A stretch of DNA of 48,713 nucleotides from Actinomycetales bacterium (GTDB lineage Bacteria; Actinomycetota; Actinomycetes; Actinomycetales; Microbacteriaceae), in contig JAATFA010000160.1 of assembly GCA_015655445.1 (NCBI GenBank), forward strand, positions 1 to 48,713, given 5' to 3'. Under the pieces are notes generated by a model that searched no databases, had not been told where the DNA came from, and saw nothing but the letters and a program-made list of their open reading frames with translations. A program made the translations under genes and the position numbers. Positions 24,598 through 33,017 of this stretch are shown in pieces; positions within the stretch are counted from its first letter, which is position 1, and every line of letters begins with the position of its first letter.

Positions 24598-25820
24598 GCG
24601 CCGTGCCCGCATCCGCGGCGCGCACGCACGCGCTCGTGCGCCCGGGAGTCGTCCTCGTCGGCGTGCTGCTCGTCGCCGCCAACCTGCGCGCCGCGATCAC
24701 ATCCGTGGGTCCCGTGCTCGGGGACGTGCAGCACGACCTCGGCATCCCCTCCGTCGCCGCGTCGGTGCTCATCAGCCTGCCGCTGCTCGCGTTCGGGGTC
24801 GTCTCGCCCTTCGCGCCGTCCGTCGCCCGCCTCCTGGGGATCGAGCGCACCCTCGGGCTCGCACTCGCGGCGCTCGCCGCGGGCATCGTGCTGCGCTCGC
24901 TCGCCGGCCCCGCGCCGCTGTGGACCGGCACGGCCCTGCTCGGAGTCGCGATCGCCGTGCTCAACGTCGAGCTGCCCGCGCTCGTCAAACGCGACTTCCC
25001 GGGCCGGATCGGCCAGGTCACGGGCGCCTACTCGGCCGTGCAGTCGGCCTTCGCCGCCCTCGCCGCGGGCGCCGCCGTGCCCATCGCGGGCGTCGGCGGG
25101 TCAGGCTGGCGGCTCGCTCTCGGCATCTGGGCGGGGCTCGCGCTCATCGCCCTCGGCGTGCTCGCGCCGCAGCTGCGCCGCCGCACGATCGAGCCGCCGG
25201 GCACGGAGGACGTGAGCCTCGCCGGGCTGCGCCATCCGGCACCCCGCGGCCGCTCGCCGTGGCGCACGGCGCTCGGCTGGCAGGTCACCGCCTTCATGGG
25301 CTTCCAGTCGGTCACGTACTACGTGCTCATCACGTGGCTGCCCTCGATCGAGCGCTCCTCCGGCACGAGCGCGGCGGCCGCGGGCGTGCACCAGCTACTG
25401 CTCAACGCCTTCGCGATCGCGGGGAGCCTCGGCTGCTCCGCGCTCATCCCGCGCTTCCGCGACCAGCGACTGCTCGCGGTCCTCTCCCCCGGCGTCCTCG
25501 TCGTCGCGCTCATCGGCATGCTCGCCGATCCGCGTCTCGGGGCCGTGTGGGACAGCCTGGTCGGCGTCGCGGGCGGGGCGACGATCGTGCTCGCGCTCTC
25601 CTTCTTCGGCCTGCGGACGCGCGACCACGCCCACGCGGCGGCGCTCTCCGGCATGGCGCAGTCGCTCGGCTACCTGCTCGCGGCCGCCGGCCCGATCGCG
25701 ATCGGCGCGATGCACGACGCGCTCGGGTCGTGGACGCCCGCGCTCGTCGTCGTCCTCGTCGCGAGCCTGCTCGTGATCGTCTTCGGCCTGCTCGCGGGGC
25801 AGCCGCGCGTCATCCGGTGA
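24594..25820 (+). CDS. MFS transporter, CynX/NimT family
   Basis: A 408-residue major facilitator with twelve predicted transmembrane segments. VAANLRAAITSVGPVL is the hallmark of the CynX/NimT (cyanate, 2-nitroimidazole) branch, and LPALVKRDFPGRIGQVTGAY also matches. GGGAGG lies 7 nt before the GTG, which overlaps the regulator stop as GTGA. It likely exports or imports a small anionic or heterocyclic compound sensed by the regulator; the substrate is not known. Confidence 0.92.
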   Translation: MSAVPASAARTHALVRPGVVLVGVLLVAANLRAAITSVGPVLGDVQHDLGIPSVAASVLISLPLLAFGVVSPFAPSVARLLGIERTLGLALAALAAGIVLRSLAGPAPLWTGTALLGVAIAVLNVELPALVKRDFPGRIGQVTGAYSAVQSAFAALAAGAAVPIAGVGGSGWRLALGIWAGLALIALGVLAPQLRRRTIEPPGTEDVSLAGLRHPAPRGRSPWRTALGWQVTAFMGFQSVTYYVLITWLPSIERSSGTSAAAAGVHQLLLNAFAIAGSLGCSALIPRFRDQRLLAVLSPGVLVVALIGMLADPRLGAVWDSLVGVAGGATIVLALSFFGLRTRDHAHAAALSGMAQSLGYLLAAAGPIAIGAMHDALGSWTPALVVVLVASLLVIVFGLLAGQPRVIR

Positions 25821-25885
25821 CGCCGGGCCGGACGGGGCAGCGCGGCGGGAGGGCACGGCGGCGGGAGGAGGCGGCGCGGAAGCGC

Positions 25886-25967
25886 GAGGCGACCCCGGCG
25901 GATGGTGCGGCCCGGAAGGACGCGACCGCACGACGGCGAGCGGGAGGCGACGCCGGCGGATGGTGCG
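25886..25967. repeat. Imperfect 24-bp direct repeat
   Basis: Positions 25886-25909 and 25944-25967 match at 23 of 24 bases. They lie in the noncoding gap between the MFS and secreted-protein genes. ATCCGGTGACGC also occurs twice (about 25812 and 25990), suggesting a local duplication. No function is evident. Confidence 0.6.
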
Positions 25968-26006
25968 CCACGCAGCCGGGCTACCCGAGGATCCGGTGAC
26001 GCGCGC

Positions 26007-26012
26007 TAGCGT
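26007..26012 (+). promoter_or_regulatory. Candidate -10 box TAGCGT
   Basis: TAGCGT lies 55 bp before the GTG of the secreted coiled-coil protein and has the same form as the -10 boxes of the leaderless genes in this window. This would give a short leader containing the AGGAG ribosome binding site. Confidence 0.4.
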
Positions 26013-26067
26013 GGCCTCGCGGGCGGCAACCGCTCCACGGGCAGGAATCGAGGCGAGAGGAGCCGCC

Positions 26068-27363
26068 GTGCGGATGACGACAGCAGGCGCGCTCGCGACG
26101 TGCGCCGCCGTGGTCGTGCTCGCGCTCGGGGCTCCCGGCGCCGCGGCAGACACGGCGCCCGTCGCCGCGAGAGCGACGAACGGCGTCGTCGGCACGGCGA
26201 GCGGCGCCAGCGCGGCGAGCAGCGTCGTCGATGCGGCGAGCGGTGGGGCGACCATCGCGAGCGGCGCAGGCGCGCGGACCGTCGCGGCGGCCGCCGATCT
26301 CGCCGTCCACGCCGACGACGACCAGTATCCGAGCTGGGCCGACGTCGAGAAGGCCAAGTCGGACGCGGCGGCCGCGAAGGCGGAGGTCGACCGGATCAGC
26401 GCGCTCGTGCAGCGGCTCCAGGACGAGGCGGACGCGGCGACCGCGGACGAGCTCGCCAAGCAGGCCGCCTCGACGCTCGCACAGACCCAGCTCGCGCAGG
26501 CGACGCAGAAGGCGGAGGTGCTCGGCCAGCAGGCGAGCGTCGCCACGGACGCCGCCAAGCAGGCGAAGCAGCGGTTCGCGCAGTTCGCATCCCAGTTCTA
26601 CGTGCTCGGCCGCGTGAGCCTCACGACGCAGCTGCTCGTCGACGGCGGGTCCAAGGACGAGCTGCTCGGCCGGCTCGGCACGGCGAGCCGGCTCACGAAG
26701 CAGGCGTCACAGCTGCTCGAGCAGGCGCGGGAGAAGCAGAACCTCGCCGCCTCGCTCTCCGCCCAGGCGAAGGCCGCACAGGCCGTGCGCGCATCCCTCG
26801 CCGAGCAGGCGTCGCAGAAGCTCGCCGTCGCCCAGGAGGCGAAGCAGGCCGCGGACGCCGCGGTCGCGACGCAGCAGCAGAACCGCGCGGTGCTCTACCA
26901 GCAGGCCGCGGTGCTCCAGAACACGTCCGAGGACGTCGTGCAGCAGTACTACGCGGGCGTCGAGAAGCGCCGGGAGGAGCAGCAGCGCCAGCAGCAGCTC
27001 GCGCGGGGCGGGAGCCAGCAGACGATGAGCCTCGGCGCCGGCGTCGTCGACGACCCGGCCGCGGCGCAGGCCTACGCCCGCAGCGTGCTCGGGTCCTATG
27101 GCTGGAGCGGCAGCCAGTTCGGCTGCCTCGTCGACCTGTGGAACATGGAGTCGGGCTGGCGCACCGACGCATACAACCGCTCGAGCGGCGCGTACGGCAT
27201 CCCGCAGTCGCTGCCGGCCAACAAGATGGCGTCCGCGGGCGCGGACTGGATGACGAACGCGGCGACCCAGATCGCGTGGGGCCTCAGCTACATCAAGAGC
27301 GCCTACGGCTCCCCCTGCGCCGCGTGGAACGCCGAGATCTCCCGCACCCCCCACTGGTACTGA
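26068..27363 (+). CDS. Secreted coiled-coil protein with aggregation-promoting-factor-like C-terminal domain
   Basis: A 431-residue exported protein. A signal peptide (RMTTAGALATCAAVVVLAL, cleavage probable after GAAA) leads into an Ala/Ser/Gly-rich stretch. A long Ala/Gln/Lys-rich coiled coil follows (about 90-325). The C-terminal 95 residues are a lysozyme-like domain of the aggregation-promoting-factor type (QFGCLVDLWNMESGW, with the Glu of MESGW as catalytic candidate, then AYGIPQSLPANKM and PCAAWNA). AGGAG lies 5 nt before the GTG. It probably remodels peptidoglycan, as coiled-coil murein enzymes do. Confidence 0.9.
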   Translation: MRMTTAGALATCAAVVVLALGAPGAAADTAPVAARATNGVVGTASGASAASSVVDAASGGATIASGAGARTVAAAADLAVHADDDQYPSWADVEKAKSDAAAAKAEVDRISALVQRLQDEADAATADELAKQAASTLAQTQLAQATQKAEVLGQQASVATDAAKQAKQRFAQFASQFYVLGRVSLTTQLLVDGGSKDELLGRLGTASRLTKQASQLLEQAREKQNLAASLSAQAKAAQAVRASLAEQASQKLAVAQEAKQAADAAVATQQQNRAVLYQQAAVLQNTSEDVVQQYYAGVEKRREEQQRQQQLARGGSQQTMSLGAGVVDDPAAAQAYARSVLGSYGWSGSQFGCLVDLWNMESGWRTDAYNRSSGAYGIPQSLPANKMASAGADWMTNAATQIAWGLSYIKSAYGSPCAAWNAEISRTPHWY

Positions 27364-27391
27364 CCCCCTCCCCCCTCCCCTCCTTCCTTCC

Positions 27392-27473
27392 CCGAAAACG
27401 AAGGAGTTCCGGCCGCCATCGAGCAGCGGAACGCGTTTCGCAACCCCTACGGCGTCCGATCTCCTTCGTTTTG
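27392..27473. repeat. Intergenic inverted-repeat element, copy 1
   Basis: CCGAAAACGAAGGAG (27392-27406) is inverted at CTCCTTCGTTTT (27461-27472), 54 bp apart. The inner sequence shares its edges with copy 2 (an n-CGG-n-CGC start and a GCGNNCGAT end) but differs in the middle. The last bases differ from the left arm. Confidence 0.8.
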
Positions 27474-27556
27474 CTGTCGGCCGCGGGGTCGGCGGGACGG
27501 GCCGCGACGACGAGCGCTCGCGCCCGGACGCTGCCGCCGCGGCATGACCGGAGCGA

Positions 27557-27639
27557 CCGAAAACGAAGGAGCTGCGGTCGCTGGGGATGCCGAAACGTCG
27601 TTCGCGGGGGATGTGGCGCGCGATCTCCTTCGTTTTCGG
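27557..27639. repeat. Intergenic inverted-repeat element, copy 2
   Basis: CCGAAAACGAAGGAG (27557-27571) and CTCCTTCGTTTTCGG (27625-27639) are exact 15-bp reverse complements with 53 bp between. Size and ends match copy 1, 84 bp to the left. It could be a mobile miniature repeat or a paired terminator between the convergent genes. Confidence 0.85.
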
Positions 27640-27733
27640 GAGTCACGCCGGTGAACGGGCAGCGGAGCGGCGAGCCGACGCCGCACTCGCGGCGCGGGGA
27701 CCGGCCGCGCCAGGGTCCCGACTCGCGCGCGGC

Positions 27734-27865
27734 CTACGACTCGCGCCCGGCCCGCGGCTCCTCCCGCAGCACGCGCACGGGCCCGAGGAGGCCGTACTCG
27801 CGCGGATACGTGGACTGCATGCGATCCTCGTGCCCGCCGATGACCGCGATGACGTCCTGCACGTG
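27734..27865 (-). other. In-frame coding tail of GH106-like gene beyond TAG
   Basis: Past the TAG at 27866-27868, the same frame stays open for 43 codons to a TAG at 27734. It encodes HVQDVIAVIGGHEDRMQ and then PREYGLLGPVRVL. YGLLGPVR is the usual closing motif of the C-terminal jelly-roll domain in this glycosidase family, so this stretch was recently, or is still, coding. Confidence 0.75.
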
Positions 27866-30703
27866 CTAGTAATAGCCGCGCGCGAGCAGGCGGTTGTTGA
27901 GCGAGCTCGCGACGCGGACGGTCACGACGGTGTCCCCCGCGTGCAGGCGCCCGGTGAGGTCGACCATCGGATGCGAGGTGTCGAACCCCTGCGGCTCCCC
28001 GCCGTCGATGCGCACGGCGCCGAGGCCGCCCGCCGTGGAGCCGAGGTCGAGCACGTAGCGTGCGTGCGGGTCGGGCTCCTCGTCGAGGTGCAGCGTCGTC
28101 GTGTACTCCCCCACGCCCGAGACCTCCGGCCCGATCTCGGGGATGTCCTTCCACGGGCGCAACGGTCCCGTCCCCGCGTCCAGGCGCGTGACCGCCGTCG
28201 TCGGCCGCACCTCGCGCGTCTCGTAGCCGAGGCCACGATCCTCGGTGATGAGCCGGGGCTCACCCGCGTCCCAGCTCTCCACGGCGATCGACCACTCCGC
28301 GAGCTCGGCGACGGTCTCGCGCACGGCGGGCGCCGACGCGGGGGCGGGAGCGGACGAGCGGTCGAGGGTCAGCAGCGCCGTCTCGCCGGGGGCGAGTGCG
28401 ACGGTCACGAGCGTCCGCTCGCCCTCCAGCCGCACGCCGTCGTGGGGCCGCACGTCCCCCGTCCACGCGTCGATGCGGTGCACGCGCCCCGCACCGGGCA
28501 GGCTCACCTCGACCTCGACGGGCTCGCCCGTCTCGTAGAGGAAGTGGTACAGGTACACGTGCAGCAGGTCTCCGTCCTCGCGCACGTGCGACAGCACGGT
28601 GCGGTTCTCGCGCGTGAACTCGGCGCGACCGACGACGCCGAGGCGCCGCAGTGCGTCGACCGTGAGCGCGGGGTCCTCGATCTCCGCGACCGTGGGCAGC
28701 GCCACGAGCTCGGCGATCGTCGCCGCGAGCTCGTCGTCCCGGCCGTCGAGGCCCGGCGTGCGCGCGGCCGCCCGCTCGTGCACGCGGTGGCGGCGCTTGG
28801 TCAGCTGCACGAGCTCGCGCGCGCCGTGCACGACGAGCACCCGGAGGCCGCGACGCGCCTCCTCGAGGAGCTTGGCCGCGGTGTCCGGGTCGAGCTCGCC
28901 CTGGTAGACGATGAGCGCCTGGTAGCCGGGACCGCCGGGCTGCACGAGCCCGTCCTCGATCGTCACGTCGTCGTGCAGGAGCAGCGACCCGTCAAAGAAC
29001 TCGTAGGTCCAGCCCGCGTCCTGCATGCCGAGGTCCTGCCACCAATGGTTCTCGCGATCGCGCATCCACCACCGCCCGTAGGCCACCTCGTCGGCGACGC
29101 GCGTGCCGTCCTCGTCGAAGAACGCCATGCCCGACATGTTGTCGGTGAAGTGGTCGGTCCGCAGGATGCCGACGTCGATGCGCGGCCGCCCCTGCCGCAG
29201 GACGAGCTGGTAGCGGCCGATCGCGCGATTCCAGAGCGGGTAGAACTCGGCCGCCGGCTGCCGCGTGTCGAAGCGGTCGGAGAACATCGGCCACATGCCC
29301 TCGTGGCCCGGCCACTCGGTCACGCCCTCCGCGCCCGCGGGGCTCGCCCAGCCGTGCAGCACGGTCTTGGTGATCCCTGCGGCGAGCTGGGTCGCGATGA
29401 TCTGGTCGTAGAAGCGGTGGTCGAGCATGAGGTTGCGTGTCGTCGCGCCCGTCTCCGAGGAGTACTGGCGCCCGAACAGGTGCGCGGGGCCCGCGAGGAG
29501 GCGGTAGGCGTCGATCTGGGCGGCGAACTCGAGCGACTCGGTCTCGATGCCGTCGACCTCGGGGCCCGGGCGCGTGAGCTCGAACGGCAGGCCGTAGCTG
29601 ATCTCGGAGCGCAGCCCGATGCCGTTCTCGTGCAGGAAGGCCGCGAACGGGCGGAGCATGTTCTCGATGTAAAGGTCGGTGAGCGTGCGGACGTAGTCGA
29701 AGCGCACCTTCTCGACCGTCGCGCGGTGCCCCTCGTCGGGCTCGTTGTGATAGGTCGTGTCGACGGCCATCATGGGTGCGTCGCGCGTGAGGAAGGGCAG
29801 CCAGGGCACGATGTCGTAGCCGCGCCGCGCGCGGAACTCGTGCGCCACGGTGCGTCCCCAGAACATGCCCCCCGCACCGAAGGTCGACAGCTCGAGCGAG
29901 TCCATGTACATCTGCGTACGCGGGTTGCGGGCGATCTGCTCCCGCAGCTCGGGCGTGAGCACGACCGAGTCCCAGTAGTCGATGACGGCCTCGACGCCGT
30001 CCCGGTCGAGGTAGTTGACGGTGTAGTTGACGGAGGCGGAAGGGAAGGCCGTCTGCCCCGTGCCGTGCACCCAGTACGCGAAGAGGCGCCAGTCGCCCTC
30101 GGCCGGGGCCGTCCAGTCGAGCACGTCGTCGTGCACGTGCGGCGTGAGGTCGAGCACGGAGTCGGTGTCGAGGACGACGCCGAGCGCCGTCGATCCTGTC
30201 ACGCGCGCGGCGACGACGGCGACGAGCGACTGCTCGCGGATCTCGCCCCGGTGACCGGGGATCGCGCGCGGGGGCGGCGGCGCCGCGAGGTCGACGCGCG
30301 GGAGCGGACCGGTGCGCGTCGCACCGCCGCGCACGTCCTCGACGACGACGTCGAGCTCCTTCGCGGCCGCGGGGTGGTCGGGGTCGATCGTGGGGAGGTT
30401 GGCGTTCGACCAGTTCGTGCCGGATGTGAAGCTCACGGCCATGCCGCGCCTCGTCGTCTCCTCGACGACGATCTGCGAGTCGTGCACCCACTCCTCGGAG
30501 CCCCACCCGTAGCGGGAGTGGTCGACGTTCTCCTCGTCCATGGCGAGGAACTCCATGCCCCCGAAGCCGAGACGGTGGGCCGCGTCGATCTCGTGCCGGA
30601 GCGTCTCGTCGGTGTGCAGGCCCTCCGCGAGCCACCACCGCACCTCGGGGCGGTACTCGATGGGCGGGTCGACGAGGAGTCGAGCGAGGTCGTCCAGTGT
30701 CAT
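27866..30703 (-). CDS. GH106-like glycoside hydrolase (alpha-L-rhamnosidase family), truncated by TAG
   Basis: A 945-residue cytoplasmic glycosidase resembling GH106 alpha-L-rhamnosidases. The N-terminal motif RPEVRWWLAEG, with GFGGMEFLAMDEENVDHSRY, begins the barrel, and MAVSFTSGTNWSNANLP follows. C-terminal beta-sandwich domains end in VRVASSLNNRLLARGYY. AAAGGAG precedes the ATG. A TAG codon then interrupts a frame that continues for 43 typical residues, so the protein lacks the end of its last domain (full length 989). A LacI-type operator (30797-30808) lies upstream. Its role is release of rhamnose from plant pectin or glycosides. Confidence 0.82.
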   Translation of the reverse strand: MTLDDLARLLVDPPIEYRPEVRWWLAEGLHTDETLRHEIDAAHRLGFGGMEFLAMDEENVDHSRYGWGSEEWVHDSQIVVEETTRRGMAVSFTSGTNWSNANLPTIDPDHPAAAKELDVVVEDVRGGATRTGPLPRVDLAAPPPPRAIPGHRGEIREQSLVAVVAARVTGSTALGVVLDTDSVLDLTPHVHDDVLDWTAPAEGDWRLFAYWVHGTGQTAFPSASVNYTVNYLDRDGVEAVIDYWDSVVLTPELREQIARNPRTQMYMDSLELSTFGAGGMFWGRTVAHEFRARRGYDIVPWLPFLTRDAPMMAVDTTYHNEPDEGHRATVEKVRFDYVRTLTDLYIENMLRPFAAFLHENGIGLRSEISYGLPFELTRPGPEVDGIETESLEFAAQIDAYRLLAGPAHLFGRQYSSETGATTRNLMLDHRFYDQIIATQLAAGITKTVLHGWASPAGAEGVTEWPGHEGMWPMFSDRFDTRQPAAEFYPLWNRAIGRYQLVLRQGRPRIDVGILRTDHFTDNMSGMAFFDEDGTRVADEVAYGRWWMRDRENHWWQDLGMQDAGWTYEFFDGSLLLHDDVTIEDGLVQPGGPGYQALIVYQGELDPDTAAKLLEEARRGLRVLVVHGARELVQLTKRRHRVHERAAARTPGLDGRDDELAATIAELVALPTVAEIEDPALTVDALRRLGVVGRAEFTRENRTVLSHVREDGDLLHVYLYHFLYETGEPVEVEVSLPGAGRVHRIDAWTGDVRPHDGVRLEGERTLVTVALAPGETALLTLDRSSAPAPASAPAVRETVAELAEWSIAVESWDAGEPRLITEDRGLGYETREVRPTTAVTRLDAGTGPLRPWKDIPEIGPEVSGVGEYTTTLHLDEEPDPHARYVLDLGSTAGGLGAVRIDGGEPQGFDTSHPMVDLTGRLHAGDTVVTVRVASSLNNRLLARGYY

Positions 30704-30796
30704 GGTTCTCCTTTGAAGCGGACGTGGACCACCGGCGCGGGAGCCGGTCCGAAGGGGAAGCCCAGGGGTCTGCCCCGGCACGGGGCGGCGCCTTGA

Positions 30797-30808
30797 TGAA
30801 ACGTTCCA
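30797..30808. promoter_or_regulatory. LacI-type operator TGAAACGTTCCA before GH106-like gene
   Basis: TGAAACGTTCCA is a near-palindrome with the central CG of LacI-family operators. It lies about 20 nt downstream of a minus-strand -10 box (TAGCAT, 30831-30826), a road-block position. It differs from the operator of the LacI gene in this window, so the cognate regulator is elsewhere. Confidence 0.6.
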
Positions 30809-30825
30809 ATTCGGCAGTGGTTAGG

Positions 30826-30831
30826 ATGCTA
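30826..30831 (-). promoter_or_regulatory. Candidate -10 box of GH106-like gene
   Basis: TAGCAT on the minus strand, preceded by GTG. It would start transcription near 30818, leaving about 115 nt of leader with the LacI-type site inside. No good -35 is seen. Confidence 0.35.
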
Positions 30832-30913
30832 CACCCCGGCGGGCGCACGCGGCGAGAGGGAGATCGGTCGCCACGAGCACGTAACACGGCGATGCCGGGC
30901 CGCGCGGGGCTCG

Positions 30914-30919
30914 TAGGTT
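30914..30919 (+). promoter_or_regulatory. -10 box of leaderless PLP-enzyme gene
   Basis: TAGGTT lies 6 nt before the ATG at 30926. No ribosome binding site is present, so transcription probably starts at or next to the start codon. Confidence 0.5.
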
Positions 30920-30925
30920 GGCCTC

Positions 30926-32155
30926 ATGACGACGAGCCCCCACGGCACGAACGACCGGAGACCGGACAAGCGCGATCCCTCGACGCTCGAGCTCCTCACG
31001 CAAGCGGTCCACGCCGGCAACGAGACCGATCGCGGGTCGGGCGCGATCCGCACCCCCATCGTCATGGCGAACTCGTACGCGCTGCCGGAGGACCCGTCCG
31101 ACATCTCCTGGTCGGACACGACCATCCCCCTCTACACGCGCAACTCGGGCACGAACCAGATCGCGCTGCAGCGCAAGCTCGCCGCGCTCGAGCGGGGCGA
31201 GGACGCCGTCGCGCTCGCATCGGGCGTCGCAGCCCTGCATGCCGTCTTCTTCACGACGCTGCGCACGGGCGACCACGCGATCGTGCCGGACGTGACCTAC
31301 GAGGCCACGTGGCGTCTGTTCGCCGAGCTCCTGCCCGAGCGGTACGGCATCGAGGCGACCTTCGTCGACGCGAGCGACCCGGCCGCCGTCGCCGCCGCGA
31401 TCCGCCCGACCACGCGCCTCGTCCACGTCGAGACGATCGGGAACCCCACGACGAAGGTCACCGACGTCGCCGCGGTCGCGCGCATCGCCCACGACGCGGG
31501 GGCGCTCCTGAGCGTCGACTCGACGTTCACGCCGCCCCCGCTGTACCGGCCGATCGAGGACGGCGCCGACCTCGTCGTCCACTCGCTCACGAAGTACATC
31601 AACGGCCACGGCGACGCGATGGGCGGCGCCGTCATCGGCCGGCGCGACCTCGTCGAGCGGATCAAGGCGGACGCGATGGTCGACGTCGGAGGCGTCATCT
31701 CCCCGTTCAACGCGTGGCTCATCCAGCGCGGGTCGATCACGCTCCCGCTGCGGCTGCCGCGTCACCTCGAGTCGGCCGCACGCGTCGCCGCGTTCCTCGA
31801 GGACGACCCGCGCGTGCGCCACGTCGCCTACCCGGGGCTCGCGTCGCATCCGCAGCACGTCGTCGCGACACGCCAGTTCGGCGGACGGGGCCACGGCGCG
31901 ATGATCGCGTTCGCCCTCGCCGCGGACCCGGACGCGCACAACCGCTTCGTCGCGAGCCTGCGCGTCATCACGTCTGCCGTCTCGCTCGGCCACGACGAGT
32001 CGCTCATCGTGCACATCGGCACGGGCGGGCCACGCGTCGCCGCCTACCCCGAGCCGTTCCGCCGGCACGGGCTGCTGCGCCTGTCGGTAGGCCTCGAGGA
32101 CCCGCGGGACCTCGTCGCCGACCTCACGGCCGCGCTCGACGCGACCGTCGACTGA
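30926..32155 (+). CDS. Cys/Met-metabolism PLP-dependent enzyme (cystathionine gamma-synthase / gamma-lyase type)
   Basis: A 409-residue fold-type I PLP enzyme. The lysine forming the Schiff base is K223 in VVHSLTKYINGHGDAMGG. YTRNSGTNQIALQRKLAALE and HVETIGNPTTKVTDV are family motifs for phosphate and cofactor binding. Members perform gamma-elimination or gamma-replacement on cystathionine, methionine or O-acylhomoserine; sequence alone does not decide which. It is a single gene with a leaderless promoter, divergent from the GH106-like gene and convergent with the next hydrolase. Confidence 0.92.
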   Translation: MTTSPHGTNDRRPDKRDPSTLELLTQAVHAGNETDRGSGAIRTPIVMANSYALPEDPSDISWSDTTIPLYTRNSGTNQIALQRKLAALERGEDAVALASGVAALHAVFFTTLRTGDHAIVPDVTYEATWRLFAELLPERYGIEATFVDASDPAAVAAAIRPTTRLVHVETIGNPTTKVTDVAAVARIAHDAGALLSVDSTFTPPPLYRPIEDGADLVVHSLTKYINGHGDAMGGAVIGRRDLVERIKADAMVDVGGVISPFNAWLIQRGSITLPLRLPRHLESAARVAAFLEDDPRVRHVAYPGLASHPQHVVATRQFGGRGHGAMIAFALAADPDAHNRFVASLRVITSAVSLGHDESLIVHIGTGGPRVAAYPEPFRRHGLLRLSVGLEDPRDLVADLTAALDATVD

Positions 32156-32188
32156 CCGCTCCCGAGGCGGCGCCCCGTGCGGGCACGC

Positions 32189-32971
32189 CTACGCGGGCAC
32201 GGTCCCCGGCGACCCGCCCGGCTCCGCGCGCGTGCCGTCGAGGCGGGCGACGAGCGCGACGAGCTCGCGCGCGACCGCGCGAGGGTCCTCGAGCATGCCG
32301 AGGTGCCCGAGCTCGAGCCGCGCCGTCGGCCAGCCGCGTGCGAGAGCGCGTGCGCGGTCGTCCGCGTACGCGTCTCCGAAGGAGAGGAAGGCGCCGGGCA
32401 CGGCGGGCGGCCATGACGCGGGGCCGTCGACCCGGCGCGAGAGGTAGGCGGCGGGCAGGCGCGGCGTCGCGGCGCGCACGGCCGCGTACGCCGCCTCGTC
32501 CGGGAAGAGCGCGCGCACGTCCTCGCGCGGCCACCACTCGGTCCACGGCGGCAGGAGGCCGTCGTCGGCGCGCGCGGAGAGCTCGCGCGCGAACGCCTTC
32601 GGCACGACGCGCATCGATCCGCCCGCGGGCAGGATCGCGTCGAGCAGGACCGCGGCGGGCACGATCCCGCGCGCGGCGAGCGCAGGCACGTACGCACCCG
32701 CGTTCGAGTGCGCGACGACGACCGCGTCCGGCCGATCGCGAGCCTCGCCGATCGCCTCGGCATAGGCCTCGAGCACGGCGTCCGGGTCGGCGGAGACCGG
32801 CGGCCGTGCGACCGTCACGACGAACGCATGTCGCTCGAGCTCCGCCGCGAGCGGATCCCACACGGTCGCCGGCAGGAAGACGCTGCCGAGCAGCACGGCC
32901 GGACGCACGGACGCCGCCCGGCGTCCCGTCCTCGCGGCCGGCAGGGGTGCGGGCGGAAGGGGTGCGGGCAT
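32189..32971 (-). CDS. Alpha/beta hydrolase
   Basis: A 260-residue hydrolase of the small esterase-like type. VLLGSVFLPATVWDPLAAEL is the oxyanion-side strand-loop, the nucleophile elbow is AHSNAG (Ser in the serine-histidine-aspartate triad), and the histidine is likely in LGHLGMLEDP. Start: a TATGCT box (32984-32979 on the minus strand) lies 7 nt before the ATG at 32971, so a leaderless mRNA beginning MPAPLPPAPL is most likely. It is divergent from another alpha/beta hydrolase 46 bp away. The substrate is unknown. It stops with TAG. Confidence 0.85.
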   Translation of the reverse strand: MPAPLPPAPLPAARTGRRAASVRPAVLLGSVFLPATVWDPLAAELERHAFVVTVARPPVSADPDAVLEAYAEAIGEARDRPDAVVVAHSNAGAYVPALAARGIVPAAVLLDAILPAGGSMRVVPKAFARELSARADDGLLPPWTEWWPREDVRALFPDEAAYAAVRAATPRLPAAYLSRRVDGPASWPPAVPGAFLSFGDAYADDRARALARGWPTARLELGHLGMLEDPRAVARELVALVARLDGTRAEPGGSPGTVPA

Positions 32972-32978
32972 GCGCGGC

Positions 32979-32984
32979 AGCATA
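32979..32984 (-). promoter_or_regulatory. -10 box of leaderless hydrolase gene
   Basis: TATGCT on the minus strand, 7 nt before the ATG at 32971. It sits in the 46-bp divergent gap together with the plus-strand box at 33005-33010. Confidence 0.45.
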
Positions 32985-33004
32985 GCCCGGCGGCGGGCAT
33001 GCTC

Positions 33005-33010
33005 TAGCGT
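33005..33010 (+). promoter_or_regulatory. -10 box of leaderless hydrolase gene
   Basis: TAGCGT lies 7 nt before the ATG at 33018, with no ribosome binding site between. Confidence 0.5.
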
Positions 33011-33017
33011 GCTGGGC

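Larger units (their letters stand above)
27364..27865. other. 502-bp intergenic region with two inverted-repeat elements
   Basis: This lies between convergent genes. It holds two related 82-83 bp units, each opening with CCGAAAACGAAGGAG and closing with its reverse complement, at 27392-27473 and 27557-27639. From 27640 to 27733 there is no clear feature. From 27734 to 27865 the minus strand continues the GH106-like reading frame beyond its TAG codon. Confidence 0.85.

Noticed and set aside
27392-27639. CRISPR array
   Set aside because: The GAAAACGAAGGAG units alternate in orientation and number only four, with unequal gaps, so they are inverted-repeat pairs, not direct repeats with spacers.
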